Assembly (NCBI GenBank): GCA_008711295.1
Contig: VUYV01000324.1
Span: forward strand, 622,128-686,127
Source: Anarhynchus alexandrinus
Taxonomy: Eukaryota; Chordata; Aves; Charadriiformes; Charadriidae
Reading direction: 5' to 3'
Length of the DNA stretch: 64,000 nt
The notes beneath the pieces were generated by a model. The model was not told the DNA's origin, searched no databases, and saw nothing but the letters and a program-made list of their open reading frames with translations. A program made the translations under genes and the position numbers. Below, piece by piece: positions 36,549 to 48,241 of this stretch. The first letter of the stretch is position 1, and each line of letters begins with the position of its first letter.

Positions 36549-37579
36549 TCTCACCTGCAATTCCTACTTCTTCATCCTTTGAAAGAAAATAGCAAGAGCG
36601 TGAATAGTTCTTGACAAAGGAAAGTTAATGGCTGTTTAACCTGTCTTCACCTGGTCATCTTTGGAATGATCAAAAAGTTTGATTATTTTGGTTTTTTTGT
36701 AATCATAGGCACAACACAATGAACAACCAAAATATTATTGTACTAAATATATTCTTATAACTTAACATTATAACTCATAACATTCTTATAAATAAACATA
36801 GGGCTTCCAAGTATATATCTCAATAATATACTTTCAATAAGACAACTTTCCTTCCTTTTTTAAAAATTTATTTCCTTTTAATGACATGCATTATGAATGC
36901 CTTTTCCAGTTTCTGCAACTTTGCTAATCTTCCACATTCCCATAGGTAACCATTAAGAATTATCTTATAAAGTAGCCTGTCAACATAATATGTCATATTT
37001 GACTCTTAATAGTGTGCTGTTATAATTCTATAATTAGAATTTATACTGCCAGAATTACAAATGCAGCAAATCTACTTAGCTTACATATTATGTCATTATA
37101 TGTCATTATCTTTGCTTTGTTGGTCTGTGTATAAACCAGAGAAATTAAAAAAAAAAAAATCAACTACATTAAATAATTAATATAACATATATTTTATGCA
37201 GACAGAATATTCAATTGTTTGCAAAATTTACTCTAGCAAAGTTAAAACCTCTTTTGGAAAATTCCAAGTTTTTTCAACTGTGTGATACCACAGAAAATGT
37301 TAAGGTGGTATTTAGTCTTTTAAAAACATATTTATTTTTTTGAAGCAGATAAGTTAATAATTTATTTCTGTTAAATTTCTGAAGAATCAGTGTAAAAATG
37401 ACATATAAATACACTATAATGTAAATATTAGACAAAAGCATTAGAGCAAAGATGATTGTTGAAAGTTATTGATGCACCGTTTGCAAGACTAAGAATAGAT
37501 GCTTTTCTTTAGGAATTACTTGTGTGACTTAAATGTTTTCACCTCATTAATGTAGATTCTCCAGACTGGACTGAAGTTG
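36549..37579. other. Non-genic AT-rich stretch
   Basis: Very AT-rich; no gene or repeat family recognised. A short TATGTCATTA word is repeated near 37,088-37,107. Confidence 0.6.
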
Positions 37580-37923
37580 TGTCCTGGTTTGAGGTAAAGC
37601 AGAACCAATTTTCTGTTCAGTAATTTTACTTTGCAGCTAAGCTAACTAACTGAACTCTCTGAAATTAACAACGTAGTGTGGAGACACTGTTTTCAGAGTG
37701 ATAAAACCTATGTGTGTAATTTATGCCAAGGAATGGTATGCGGAGAGGCTCTTGCTGATACTTACTGCTATAACACCCAAGGGCAGCTAACTTTGTTACT
37801 TGCCCTGTTGGAGGATTGGAAGCAGAAGAGGATAGAGGGGTCCCACCTGTGTGGAGGGGCGGACAGGACAGGTGACCCAAAACTGATCAACGGGGTATTC
37901 CATCCCATCGGCCTCATGCTCAG

Positions 37924-37930
37924 TATAAAA
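37924..37930 (+). promoter_or_regulatory. LTR TATA box
   Basis: TATAAAA in the LTR, about 345 bases from its 5' end and about 270 bases upstream of the polyadenylation signal, the normal U3 position. The equivalent site in the sister LTR at 30.8 kb is mutated. Activity is not shown. Confidence 0.6.
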
Positions 37931-38199
37931 GCTGAGGGATCAAAGAGTCAGCCTGCTTTCTTCAGTGGCCGGCATCCAAGCAGGGCTCCGTCTGTTCGTC
38001 TGTCTTTGATCCTGATCTGTGTATTCTGGAATCCAGATATGGAATCTAGTTCTCGTCCATTGCTGAGTCCAGTCTGGGTCTTCCCCTGTGCCTGCCGGTG
38101 ACGTGACCGTCATCCTGGGAGCTTGATACTGTTTTGTATATATTGTATACATTTCACGATTTTCTTTTTTTATTATTTTATAAATTTATTAATAGTTTC

Positions 38200-38205
38200 A
38201 TTAAA
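38200..38205 (+). promoter_or_regulatory. LTR polyadenylation signal (ATTAAA)
   Basis: ATTAAA variant signal in the downstream half of the LTR; the sister LTR keeps the same hexamer at the matching place (30,958-30,963, minus). Confidence 0.6.
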
Positions 38206-38320
38206 GTAGTTTAGGTTTTTTTCTGAACTCATAAGTCTCTCCCTCCTCTCCCTGGAGAAAGAGATGGGGGGAGAGTATCTGTCATTTGTTCCAGTGGCCA
38301 GTCCAGCCTAAACCATGACA

Positions 38321-38666
38321 AGCTGCTAAATCAATTTCATTAAGTCTTTCATTTGGGATGGGGCAGGGAGGGGAAGATTAAGGTTAATATGGGAATTCTT
38401 TACACTATGGTTTAATAAAATTATTTTGTGCAATAAGTTACTAAGCAAGTGAACAGTAGATAATAAGTTTCATAAATGGGGATTCATTTAATGTACTTTA
38501 CAAGAAAAAAGTTAATTGAAATATTAGCTTCAGATTTATACCAAACAGTCATGCTGCATAAAACAATAAATCTCAATCTCTGATAAGAAAAATGTCATTC
38601 ATCAAGTCTGTCAAAGGTTTTTCAATAGATTTTGCCACTGTAGGGAGAAAATTCATGCTGCCAAAG
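38321..38666. other. Short non-genic spacer
   Basis: Unique AT-rich DNA between the LTR and the next CR1; nothing recognised. Confidence 0.6.
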
Positions 38667-40512
38667 CTTGATTGGAGTTCAAGCTGGCCAGCACTGTGAA
38701 GGACAACAAAAAAGGCTTTTTAAAATATGTCAACAGAAAAAGGAAGATCAGACATAATGTTGGTCCATTATTTGATGAGGTTGGTTACCTCACAAATACA
38801 GAAGTAGACAAAGCAGAGACAATTAATGCCTTCTTCACCTCTGTCTTCCACACTGATGATGGGCCCTGGGAGCCCCAGAGCCATCTGTTGGAAGACTATG
38901 ACTGGGGGGATGATAGACTCCCAGCTGACTCTGAAATTGTTCAAGACTTGCTGTTCCAGCTGGATGCACATAGATCTATGGGGCCTGATGGGATTCATCC
39001 CAAGGGTACTGAAAGAGCTGGTCTATGTCATTGTGGGACCTCTCACCATTATTTTTCAATGGTCTTGGGAGTCTGGTGAGGTCCTAGTTGACTGGAAGAT
39101 GGCAAATGTTGTCCCAGTTTTCAAGATGAGTAAGAAGGAAGACTTTGGTAATTACAGGCCTGTCAGTCTCACCTCAGTGTTTGGTAAAATTATGCAGAAG
39201 GTTATTCTGATAGTTCTTGAAAAACACTTGAGAGACAACATAGTCCTTGGTCATAACCAGCACCAATTCATGAGGGGAAAGTCCTGCTAACTAACTTTTT
39301 TTTTTTTTTTTCAGGACACGGTCACATGTTTAGTTCACCAAGGGAAACCAGTAGATGTGGGATTTTTAGATTTTAGCAAAGTTTTTGAAACTGTCTCTCA
39401 CAGTATCCTTCTGAACAAAATGTCCAGCACACAGCTAAACAAGTCCATAATACTCTGGGTGAGCAACTGGCTGACAGATTGGGCTCAAAAAGTTGTAGTA
39501 AATGGGGTTACACCAGGCTGATGACCAGTCACCAGTGGGGTTCCCCAGGGCTTGGTTTTAGGGCCCCCTTTAGTTCTCTTCAGTGTTTTTATAAATGATC
39601 TGGACACAGGTATCGAATGTACAGTAAGTTTGCTGATAATATTAAATTAGGAGGAGCTGCGGACTCCTTCAAGGGGAGAGAGGCCTTACAGAGAGATCTG
39701 GATAGACTAGAGAGCTGGACAATCACCAACCATATGAAATTTAACAAGAAGAAGTGCCAGATTCTCCACCTGCCGTGGGATAATCCTGACTATACGTACA
39801 AACTGGGAGACAAGAGGCTGAAGAACAGGCTTGTGGAAAGAGATCTGGAGGTTTGGATATGAGTGGAATATATGTCAACAGTGTGTCCTGGTAGTCAAAA
39901 GGTCCAGCTGTGTCCTGGGATGCATCAAGCACAGCATAGCTAGCCGGTTGAGGGAGGTGATTGTCCCACTCTACGTTGCACTGGTACGACTCCACTTCAA
40001 GTACTGTGTGCAGTTTTGGGTGCCTCAATATAAGAACGACATCAAACTATTAGAGTGTGTCCAGAGGAGGGCGACAAAGATGGTGAAAGGTCTCAAGGGC
40101 AAACCTTAGGAGGAGTGACTGAGATCACTTAGTTTGTTCAGCTTGGAGAAGAGAAGGCTGAGGGGTGTCCTCATCACAGTCTACAACTTCGTCAAGAGGG
40201 CAGTAGAGGGGGAGGCGCTGATCTCATCTCTCTGGTGACCAGCAAAAAGATACAAAGGAATGGAATGAAGTTGCATCAGCGGAATTTCAGATTGGACATT
40301 AGGAAAAGGTTCTTCACCGAGAGGGTGGCCAGTCACTGGAACAGGCTCCCCAGGGAAGTGGTCACAAGACCAAGGCTGTCAGAGTTCAAGGAACATCTGG
40401 ACAATGCTCTTAGTCATGTGGTTCAGTTTTAGGTAGTCCTGCAAGGAACCAGGGAGTTGGACTCGATGATCCTTATGGGTCCTTTCCAACTTGAGATATT
40501 CTATGATTCTAT
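38667..40512 (+). mobile_element. CR1 LINE, longest copy in the window
   Basis: Plus-strand CR1 of about 1.85 kb. It starts in the linker before the reverse transcriptase (KLASTVKDNKKGFLKYVN), passes NAFFTSVFHTDDGP, the SMGPDGIHP block, WKMANVVPVFK, NYRPVSLTSV and GHNQHQFMRGKSC, then motif A (FLDFSKVFETVSH), motif B (TSGVPQG) and motif C, which reads FADN instead of FADD (39,627-39,643). The C-terminal part carries LNMSQQ-like, [17 protein letters not shown] and [10 protein letters not shown] blocks and RLDIRKRFFTERVASHWNRL. A stop and a 16-T run (39,296-39,311) interrupt the frame after GKSC, and further frameshifts separate the later blocks. It ends with the octamers ATTCTATG at 40,499-40,512. 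It belongs to a different CR1 subfamily from the 15.1- and 45.4-kb copies. Confidence 0.97.
39296..39311. repeat. Poly-T run inside CR1
   Basis: Sixteen T bases replace the region coding for residues just after the GKSC-LTN block of the LINE; the element resumes directly after it. Confidence 0.9.
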
Positions 40513-42732
40513 TTGCAAAATTTTTAGGGACAGTTTGGGATGACTATCATTTAGGAATAAAATAAAAAGAAAAATCATTTTGCATAATGCATATTTCATA
40601 AGTCAGCTCATTGACAAGGTCCCCAATTTCTCTACATGTAGCACTGCTTACACCCCAAAAGTCTAACACAAAGAGATGATCTGCTTTTGTGATGTTCTAG
40701 CTCTCAGGAATTTTCCATATTATACTATAGGCTTCCAAATTGCCTCTCAGTATTTTCTCTCTTCATCTGAACTCTACATCAAAATGAGTTCTGTAATGGG
40801 ATTTCCACTGGTGTCTTCTTTTCCTTTCCTTGTTCTAAAATCATTAACTTCTGTCAGAGAAACTGTAGTAAAAATAAGCTATTAGATAGCCTACTATTTA
40901 GTAAAACTGGATATTTATTTGTTATATCCTTCAGAGAGCCTCACTGTAGATTTGAGAGTAGAACCGGCCCTTGAGTTAATGTCATCCAGGCACAGGGCAA
41001 AGGATTAACTGAAGAGGTGAAAACCTCTGCACTGGTCTGTGGCAAGTAGTAGAATGTCTGAAAAAATGTAGTGGTCATGAGTCGTGCTGGATAATAACCT
41101 TTACAATTTTCTGCATGATATCAACTTTGCATTAGAACCTAAGTTAGATTAAAATAAGAAAGCTGGGTTGTGGTAAATTATCAGTCCCTTCATTGCTCAT
41201 TAAGGAAGCAGCTATTCACATCTCCATCCTTGGTAAGGCTTGACTTTTTGATCAATATAATTCTTTCTAGTTTACTTGTATTTAGAATTTTTATGAACCA
41301 GGCCTTTGTGGTACAATTTTTTTATTGGTCAAGCAGGTTATAAATCCTTCCTGAATTATATGGAAGCCATTTTCTGTCAGACTAACACAAAAACAAAAGT
41401 TCAAAGTCTCGCTTTCCTGTTTTCTTGAATAGTACTAATGCAGTCTTCTTAAAATAAAATCATGTCCATTAACTGATTATTCAAGATTTTTTTCTTCTTC
41501 TGTTTTTCACCACCAGTCCCTTTTAATAATATATTTCTTATAATACCAACACAAAGACTTACAGAAAAAAGTAACTAAAGCAGTGTAACTCTCATAGTAA
41601 GTGCCTGAGATTTCCAATGCATGCTAAACTCTGTACAAACAGCAAATGTTAGTAGGAGTGTTAAATCTACTGAAACTCTTCAGGCATGCTGATATGCTCT
41701 AAAATTAAAGATACGGAGAATATAAAGAATGTCTGAGGACTATAAGGACTGGAATAGACTGTGATGAAAGGCATTTTGCAAATGAGCTGACTCCAGTCAG
41801 ACAACTCTCATTATATAGGATTATTCATTGTGAGCCAAAGCATCACAATGTGTTCAAAAGACAATGCACTGTATTTATAAAGGAACATTTTAAGCACTTA
41901 ATAGCTAAATATAGAGAATAGCTTGTTGATACTAAATCATACAGGACTAATTTGGTCATGTCTCACAGGGCATCTGTATGAGGCATTAAATACACTCTTT
42001 ACATGCTATTCAGAAGCCAGTGGAAAAAAATTAAAAGTCTGGAGTAACAAGAGATCCTATTCATTCTCTTCCCACTGGTCAAAATATGTTACTGTCTGAG
42101 CATCACTTTAATTCCACTACTCTTATGCACTTGGCAGAACAGCTATCCCAAAATTAAAGTGTGCATTAGATTAGACACAGATCTGTCAAAACAGACTCCG
42201 TCCAACAGGAAAAAGACCTCAATCTCCCTGAGTTAGCAATGCAAAAAATATGGTGGTCCTTACATGGAACACATCATAATCTTTCAGTCTAGCTATCAAA
42301 TCACAGAGGAATAGATCTGGGCACATATTCAGTGCTTTCTTCTGTGTGTATTGGCATGCATTTTTAAATGTGTTCACTGCAACTGTTTTCATGCCTCTGA
42401 CTGCAGAAACATTTGGAAAATTAGTGAATGTTGAGCAAATATTAATACTATGAAAGAAACAGAGGAGTGATTTCATGAAATTGCCTGGCTGATAGCTCTT
42501 CCACTCAAGAAATTAGTATCATTAAACCTGCGAGTAAAATGATGTCATGTGACCTAAATTATTGAATCAAAATTAGACAACATAAAACAATGTATGCAGT
42601 TAATTAATGAGACAGTACTAAAGACATAACAGAAAAATATCTTACTGTTAAAAAAAAAAAAAAAAAAACAAGAAAAAAGAGCAAGAGAGCCATATGAGAG
42701 AGACATGGACTTCCTGCACATAATGGGATCAA
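40513..42732. other. Non-genic AT-rich stretch
   Basis: No gene or repeat family recognised. A 19-base A run (42,650-42,668) sits about 65 bases before the next CR1. Confidence 0.6.
42650..42668. repeat. Poly-A run
   Basis: Nineteen A bases, followed by an A/G-rich patch. Not a CR1 tail, because CR1 ends in the octamer and this run lies upstream of a plus-strand CR1. Confidence 0.9.
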
Positions 42733-43112
42733 GTCTGTCAAAGGGCCATGAAGACAATTAAGGATCTGGAGCATCTGTCATATGAGGAGGGGTTGACTGA
42801 GTTGGGAGTCTTTAGCCTGGAGAAAAGAATGTTTGTGAGGAGTAAAGGAGGCAGAGCCAGACATTCCTCAGTAGTGCCCAGTGATGAAACAAGAGGCAAT
42901 GAACACAAATTGAAATACAGGAAATTCCACTTAAACTTAGGAAAAACTTTTTTTGCTGTAAGGGTGGTAAAACACTGGAATAAGTTGCCCAGACAGGTTC
43001 AAAACCCACCTGGACAATATGCTTTGCAAGCTGCTGTAGCTGACCCTGCTTGAACGTGGGAGTGGGATGAGAGGATCTCTGGATGAACCATCCAACTTCA
43101 GTGATTCTGTGA
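42733..43112 (+). mobile_element. CR1 LINE, short 3' fragment with internal deletion
   Basis: Plus-strand fragment of about 380 bases, entirely in the C-terminal part of ORF2 and the 3' end. One frame is open over 42,748-43,053 with DLEHLSYEEGLTELGVFSLE, DETRGNEHKLKYRKFHLNLG and FFAVRVVKHWNKLPRQV. After FSLEKRM a segment of the usual sequence is missing. The 3' untranslated region is shortened and the tail is a single degenerate ATTCTGTG octamer. A different subfamily from the ATTCTATG copies. Confidence 0.9.
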
Positions 43113-43803
43113 GTACAATTGCATCAGAGCTACCAAATTTCCTGAAACAACAAAGAAATTAGGCCAGAAGTAGAAAACAGATATATTGTTGAAAATGAAT
43201 GTCAATGAGTGACTGTATTAACAGGTGCATATCTGTAACGAGAAGCAGTATATAGCCTGCTCTGTTGTGTTGTGCTGAAAACACAGTGACCCAGGTGGGC
43301 CACCACACTGTATAAGCCTATCGTATGGTTGAGAATCTCATAAGAGGTGGTGACTAAACATAGATCATCTAGATCTCAGGAATTATCCAGAGGGGTTGTT
43401 TTATGAAAAATTATATGTCACAAGAATTCTTTGGGCTTATTGTAGTTTATTTCAACTGAAACAATACCTGAAGAAGGATCTGGTTTTGTACAGTTCTCAT
43501 CTCCAGCTCCTCACTAAGTTGTTTCAATAAGAGGTATGCCACTTTCATATTTTCAAAACCTTTTCCTTTTTCTGTTCAATAGTTCCCAAATAGTTCCCAA
43601 ATTAAAAAAAAAAAACAAACCCTGAATAGAAATAAGAAATAATTAAAGTAGTAAAAACCAAAAGGATAATTTGCCTATCATCATTTCCAAATAAGTAGTA
43701 TTTTAATGTATATATTTATATTCGTTGTTGCCTGCTGCAGCTTACATTGCAGTTTTGATATAACCTTATTACATAAAAAAATGCTATTGCAGAAAATCTA
43801 TTT
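43113..43803. other. Non-genic stretch
   Basis: Unique DNA between two CR1 copies; no gene recognised. The word TAGTTCCCAAAT is repeated in tandem near 43,580-43,602. Confidence 0.6.
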
Positions 43804-45303
43804 CACAGAATCACAGAATTACAGATTCTCTGAGGTTGCAAGGAACCCCATGAGATTCTGTAGTCCAAAACCCCTGCTCAAGCAGAGTCAGCTACAGCAG
43901 GTCACCCAGGGTTATGGGCAGTCAAGTTTTTAATATCTCTTAAATATGGAGACTACACAACCTCTCTGGGTGGTTTGTGCCAGAGTTTGACCACTCCTAC
44001 AGCAAAAAAAAAAAAAGTGTTTCCTTGTGTTCAGACTGAATTTCTTGTGTTTTAATTTGTCCCCATTGATGAGATCCCCCAAGCCTTCTCCAGGCTGAAC
44101 AGTCCCAGCCCTCTCAGTCCTTCCTCAAATTGAAGATGCTTCAGTCCTTTCATCATTTTAGTGGTTTTTTGCTGGACTCATTCCAGTTCATTCATGTCTC
44201 TCTTGTACTGGGGAGTCCAGGCCTGGACGAAGCCCTCCAGATGTATCTCAGCATTGTTGAGTAGAGGTGGAGGATCACATCACTTGACCTGCAGGTGATG
44301 CTCGCCTTTGTGCAGCCCAGGGATGCTGTTGACCTTCTTTGCCATGAGGGCACATTGCTGGCTCACAGTCAGCTTGTTGTTTACCAGGACTCCCAAGTCC
44401 TTTCCTGCAGAGTGGCTCTCCAGCCAGTTAACCTCTTGTCTGTACTAGTGCCTGAGGGTATTCCTCTGCAGGAGCAGAACTTTTCATTTTCCTTTGTTGA
44501 ATTTTGTGAGATTACTGTTGGCCCAATTTCCCAGCCTGTCCAGGCAGCAGATCTATCTGGTGTATCAGTCATATTTCCCAGTTTTGTATCATCTGCAAAC
44601 CTGCTGCAGGTGCACTTGGTCCCATCATTTAGGTCATTGAGCAAGATGTTGAATAGTATTTCATCCAGTATCAGATCGTGGGGTACACCACTGGTGACTG
44701 GCCTCCAGCTGGACTTAGTGCAACTAATTACAATCTCTAGAGCTATCTGTTTAGCCAGTTTTTAATTCACTTCACAGTGCACTTATCTAGCCTTAACTAT
44801 CTAATGGAAGACTGTCAAAAGCCTCACTGAAGTCAAAGTGAACAACATGCACTGCTCTCTCCTCATCCACCAAGACAGTCACCAAAGCTATCAGGTTGGT
44901 TAAGCATGATTTCCCTTTCATAAATCCATTATGATTATTCCAGGTCACCTTCTTGTCCTTCATGGGTTTGGAAATTATTTCCAGGATTAGTTGCTCCATC
45001 ACCTTCCCAGGGATTAAGGTGAGGCTGACAGAACTGTACTTCTGTAGATCCTCCTTCTTGCCTTTCTTGAAGAGTGACAGGAGTGACATTTTCTTTCTTC
45101 TAGTCTTCAGGAACCTCTCCCAATCATCACGACCTTTCAAAGATAATCAAGAGTGGTCTCACAGTGGCATCAGACAACTTTTTTAGAATTTGTGTGTGCA
45201 TCCCATCAGGCCCATTGGACTTATATACGTCCAGGTTTTTTTAAGTGTTGCCTAACCTGATCCTCTTCCATTGAAAGTAAGTCTTCCTGCTCAATGTCAT
45301 CCA
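43804..45303 (-). mobile_element. CR1 LINE with reverse-transcriptase remnant
   Basis: Minus-strand CR1 of about 1.5 kb with 3' octamers of the ATTCTGTG type at its left end. Reading leftward, a frame over 45,140-44,793 holds LFKKGKKEDLQKYSSVSLTL, HNGFMKGKSCLTNLIALV and motif A (HFDFSEAFDSL). A second frame over 44,644-44,381 holds motif C as an intact FADD (44,588-44,601), the only one of the five reverse-transcriptase remnants here with a fully standard box. Frames then change repeatedly toward the 3' end. The 156-codon plus-strand open frame (44,295-44,765) is an antisense shadow. The 5' limit is set where CR1 similarity fades, near 45,303. Confidence 0.95.
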
Positions 45304-45440
45304 TATATAAAAGAAATATGTGTTTCCTCCATAAATAATTAGTTGTGAATTATTTACTCAAACATAAAATTTAACCACTGAATTATAAAAACCAGTTTTA
45401 CTGTTCTAGAAAAAATGTACACAGTGTTGACAGTTCGAAT

Positions 45441-46452
45441 ATCATAGAACCACAGAATCATAGAATGGTTTATGTTGGAAGGGACCTTGAAGGTCATCTA
45501 GTTCTAAACCCCCTGCCATGGGCAGGGACACCTCCCACTACACCAGGTTGCTCAAAGCCCAGTCCAATCTGGCCTTGAACACTTCCACGAATGGGGCATC
45601 CACAACTTCCCTGGGCAGCCTGTTACTGTGCCTCACCACCCTCAGAGTGAAAATTTTTTTCTGAATATCTATTCTAAATCTACCCTCTTCCAGTTTGAAG
45701 CCATTAACCCTCATCCTATCACTACTTGCCCTTGTAAAAACTCCTTCTCCAGCTTTCATGTAGGCCCCCTTCAGATACTGGAAGGCTGCTATAAGGTGTC
45801 CCTGGAGACTTCTCCAGGCTGAACAACCCCAACTCTCTCAGGCTGTCTTCATAGGAGAGGTGCTCCAGCCCTCTGATCATCTTTGTGGCGCTCCTCTGGA
45901 CCTGCTCCACCAGGTCTGTGTCCTTCTTATGTCAGGGGCTCCAGAGCTGGACGCAATATTCCAAGTGGGGGGTCTCATGAGAGTGGAGAAGAGGGGCAGA
46001 ATCACCTCCCTTGACCTGCTGGCCATGCTTCTTTCTGTGCAGTCCAGGATGTGGTTGGCCATCTGGGCTGTGAGGACACATTGCTGGCTCTTGTTGAGTT
46101 TCTCATTAACAAACACCTCCAAGTCCATCTCCTCAGGGCTGCTTTCAATCCATTTTCCACACAGCCTGTATTTGCGCATGGGATTGCCCCAGCCCACGTG
46201 CACGACTTCGCACATGGCTTTGTTGAACTTCATGAGGTTTGCACCATCCCACTGCTCAAGCCTGTCCGGGTCCCTCTGGATGACATCACTCCTCTCCAGC
46301 GTGTTGGCTGCTCCACACAGCTTGGTGTCATCAACAGACTTGCTGAGTGCGCACTCCATCCCAACATCCATGTCACCAGCAAAGATGTTAAATAGCACTG
46401 GTCCCAGTACCAACTTCTGAGGAACACCACTTGTCACTGCTCGCCACTTGGA
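45441..46452 (-). mobile_element. CR1 LINE with reverse-transcriptase remnant
   Basis: Minus-strand CR1 of about 1 kb, 137 bases to the right of another minus-strand CR1. Octamers (one ATTCTATG, one ATTCTGTG-like) are at the left end. A 186-codon frame (46,437-45,877) starts at motif B (TSGVPQKL, the G of SGVPQG replaced by K), includes motif C as SVDD, then KFNKAMCEVVHVG and [20 protein letters not shown]. The C-terminal tail is in another frame (45,759-45,538: RMRVNGFKLEEGRFRIDIQK). The copy is truncated just upstream of motif B. It is nearly the same text as the 15.1-kb copy over long stretches, so the two belong to one subfamily. Confidence 0.97.
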
Positions 46453-47326
46453 ATATAAAAATATGATATGACTTACTTTTTTTGGTAACAGATTATTTTA
46501 ATTCTTTGACATTATGTTTGGAAATTAAAAAAAATATAGACGCATAAGAGGGGTTTTTTTTCTTTTTTATTTGAGATAAACAAAATTCGGTTATACCGTG
46601 CATCTTGGATATGTGAAAACCTGTGATTATAAATAGAAATGTGCTAGGCTATCATGTCATCTAAAGTCATCCTGAAGAGAAAAAAAACACACCAAGTTAT
46701 GCTTAAACCAGCTTTAAATAGCTTCTTTGACAGACTCTTTAGAAGCAGTCCTAAAAAAGATTATATCAAGCTAATTTATTTCACATTTACATTTTACCAT
46801 GAATTAGAAGTGACTGATAAGTACTGGTACTCACTAGGCAGTGATAATCACTCATCTGAGCTTATCTTACAACCTGTATGATAAAGTCTTCTAAGATTTC
46901 AACCAAAACAAAAAATCTTCTATGACATGTTCCTTTTAAAAATCAAAACATTAGATTTAGAGCATTTGCAATGTACATATCTGGGGAAACATTTACACCC
47001 AATATTTTATACTACAACCAAGTAAGATTTTGTTATGGATCTTGTTTAAATTCTGAAAAGGTATACTTGCATTTCAGTGTGCCACAAATCTAAAAAATGC
47101 ATTGAAATGAATCTGTGGGGCATGTTCTTTTCTCAGACACCATCTGTCACTGAAGATATTGGTTCAGTATGAAAGCTTCTTCAGATTTATATTACTTTAA
47201 TTTACAGCAAATTTCAAGTGTACATATCTATAGATAATAATTCAATTGTAAATTACCCCAATTACTGAACTATCTTTATATAATTATAATCATATTTATT
47301 TTTCTTCCTATGCTTTAATTTGCCAT
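46453..47326. other. Non-genic AT-rich stretch
   Basis: No gene or repeat family recognised between the CR1 and the LTR. Confidence 0.6.
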
Positions 47327-47505
47327 TGTATCAGTTTTGCGTGGCAAGGATTTGGTAGCGGTGGGGCTACACAAGTGGCTTCTGTGAGAAACTGCTAGAA
47401 GCTTCCCCTATGTCCGACAGAGACAATGCCAGCCAGCTCCAAGACAGACCCACCACTGGCCAAGGCTGAGCCCATCAGAGGCAGTGGTAGTGTCTCTGCA
47501 ATGAC

Positions 47506-47515
47506 ATATTTAAAA
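47506..47515 (+). promoter_or_regulatory. LTR TATA-like box
   Basis: ATATTTAAAA about 180 bases into the LTR and upstream of the periodic block. The distance to the LTR start fits a U3 promoter, but activity is not shown. Confidence 0.45.
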
Positions 47516-47719
47516 GGGAGTAAAAAAACCTGTGCAACTGTAACCAGGAGAGAGCAGTGAGAGAAACAACTGTGAAGAAGTGGGGGGAGAAGGTGCTCCA
47601 GGCATCAGAGCAGAGATTCCCCTGCAGCCTGTGGTGAAGACCATGATGAGGCAGGCTGTCCCCCTGCAGCCCATGGACATTAACAGTGGAACAGATATCT
47701 ACCTGCAGCCTGTGAAGGA

Positions 47720-48025
47720 CCCCACGCTGGAGTAGATGGATGCCCGAAGGACGCTGTCACCCCATGGAAAACCTGCACTTGAGCAGGCTCCTGGCAGGAC
47801 TTATGACCACGTGGAGAGAGGAGTCCATGTTGGAGCAGGTTTTGTGGCAGGACTTGTGACCCTGCAGGGGACACATGCTGGAGCAGTCTGTTCCTGAAGG
47901 ACTGCACCCCATGGAAAGGACCCACCCTGGAGCAGTTTGTGAAGAACTGCAGCCCATGGGAAGGACTCACATTGGAGCAGTTAGTGGAGGACAGTTTCCA
48001 ATGAGAGGGACCCCATGCTGAGGCA
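47720..48025 (+). repeat. Degenerate 48-bp periodic repeat in the LTR
   Basis: The core word CTGGAGCAG or a close variant starts near 47,726, 47,776, 47,827, 47,876, 47,924, 47,971 and 48,013. Between the cores lie variants of GGCAGGACTTGTGACC and GAAGGACTGCA. Spacing is 42-51 bases, mostly 47-51. Confidence 0.75.
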
Positions 48026-48241
48026 AGGGAAGAGTGTGAGGAGTCCTCCCCCTGAGGAGAAAGGAGTGGCAGAGGCAACGTGTGATGAACAGACCACAAC
48101 CATCCCCCTGCGCCACTCGGGGGAGTGAAGGTAGAGAAAATCTGGAGAGAAATTAAGCCTAGAAAGAAGGGAAGGGTGGGGGGAAGGTGTTTTAAGATTT
48201 GGGTTTTATTCCTCATTACCCTACTTTGACTTTTAATTGGC

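Larger units (their letters stand above)
37580..38320 (+). mobile_element. Solo LTR, ERVL-like (plus strand)
   Basis: A 741-base LTR starting TGTCCTGGTTTGAGG and ending AACCATGACA. Same family as the LTR at 30,817-31,561 but inserted in the opposite orientation. The flanks are AGTTG (37,575-37,579) and AGCTG (38,321-38,325), a 5-bp target-site duplication with one mismatch. It keeps a TATA box (37,924-37,930) and an ATTAAA polyadenylation signal (38,200-38,205), which place U3, R and U5 in the expected order. No retroviral coding sequence adjoins it, so it is a solo LTR. Several short open frames on both strands are chance. Confidence 0.93.

Noticed and set aside
36154..36582. 142-codon plus-strand open frame, membrane-like composition
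   Set aside because: Lies in and antisense to the old CR1 relic; its hydrophobic look comes from T-rich antisense text.
31562..37579. The two facing LTRs as ends of one provirus
   Set aside because: They are in opposite orientation, each has its own duplication, and no gag, pol or env text lies between them.
37676..38101. 141-codon open frame
   Set aside because: Inside a solo LTR; no protein family recognised and no matching frame in the sister LTR.
44295..44765. 156-codon plus-strand open frame
   Set aside because: Antisense to the minus-strand CR1 at 43,804-45,303.
45860..46420. 186-codon plus-strand open frame
   Set aside because: Antisense to the minus-strand CR1 at 45,441-46,452, whose sense frame carries the recognisable reverse-transcriptase blocks.
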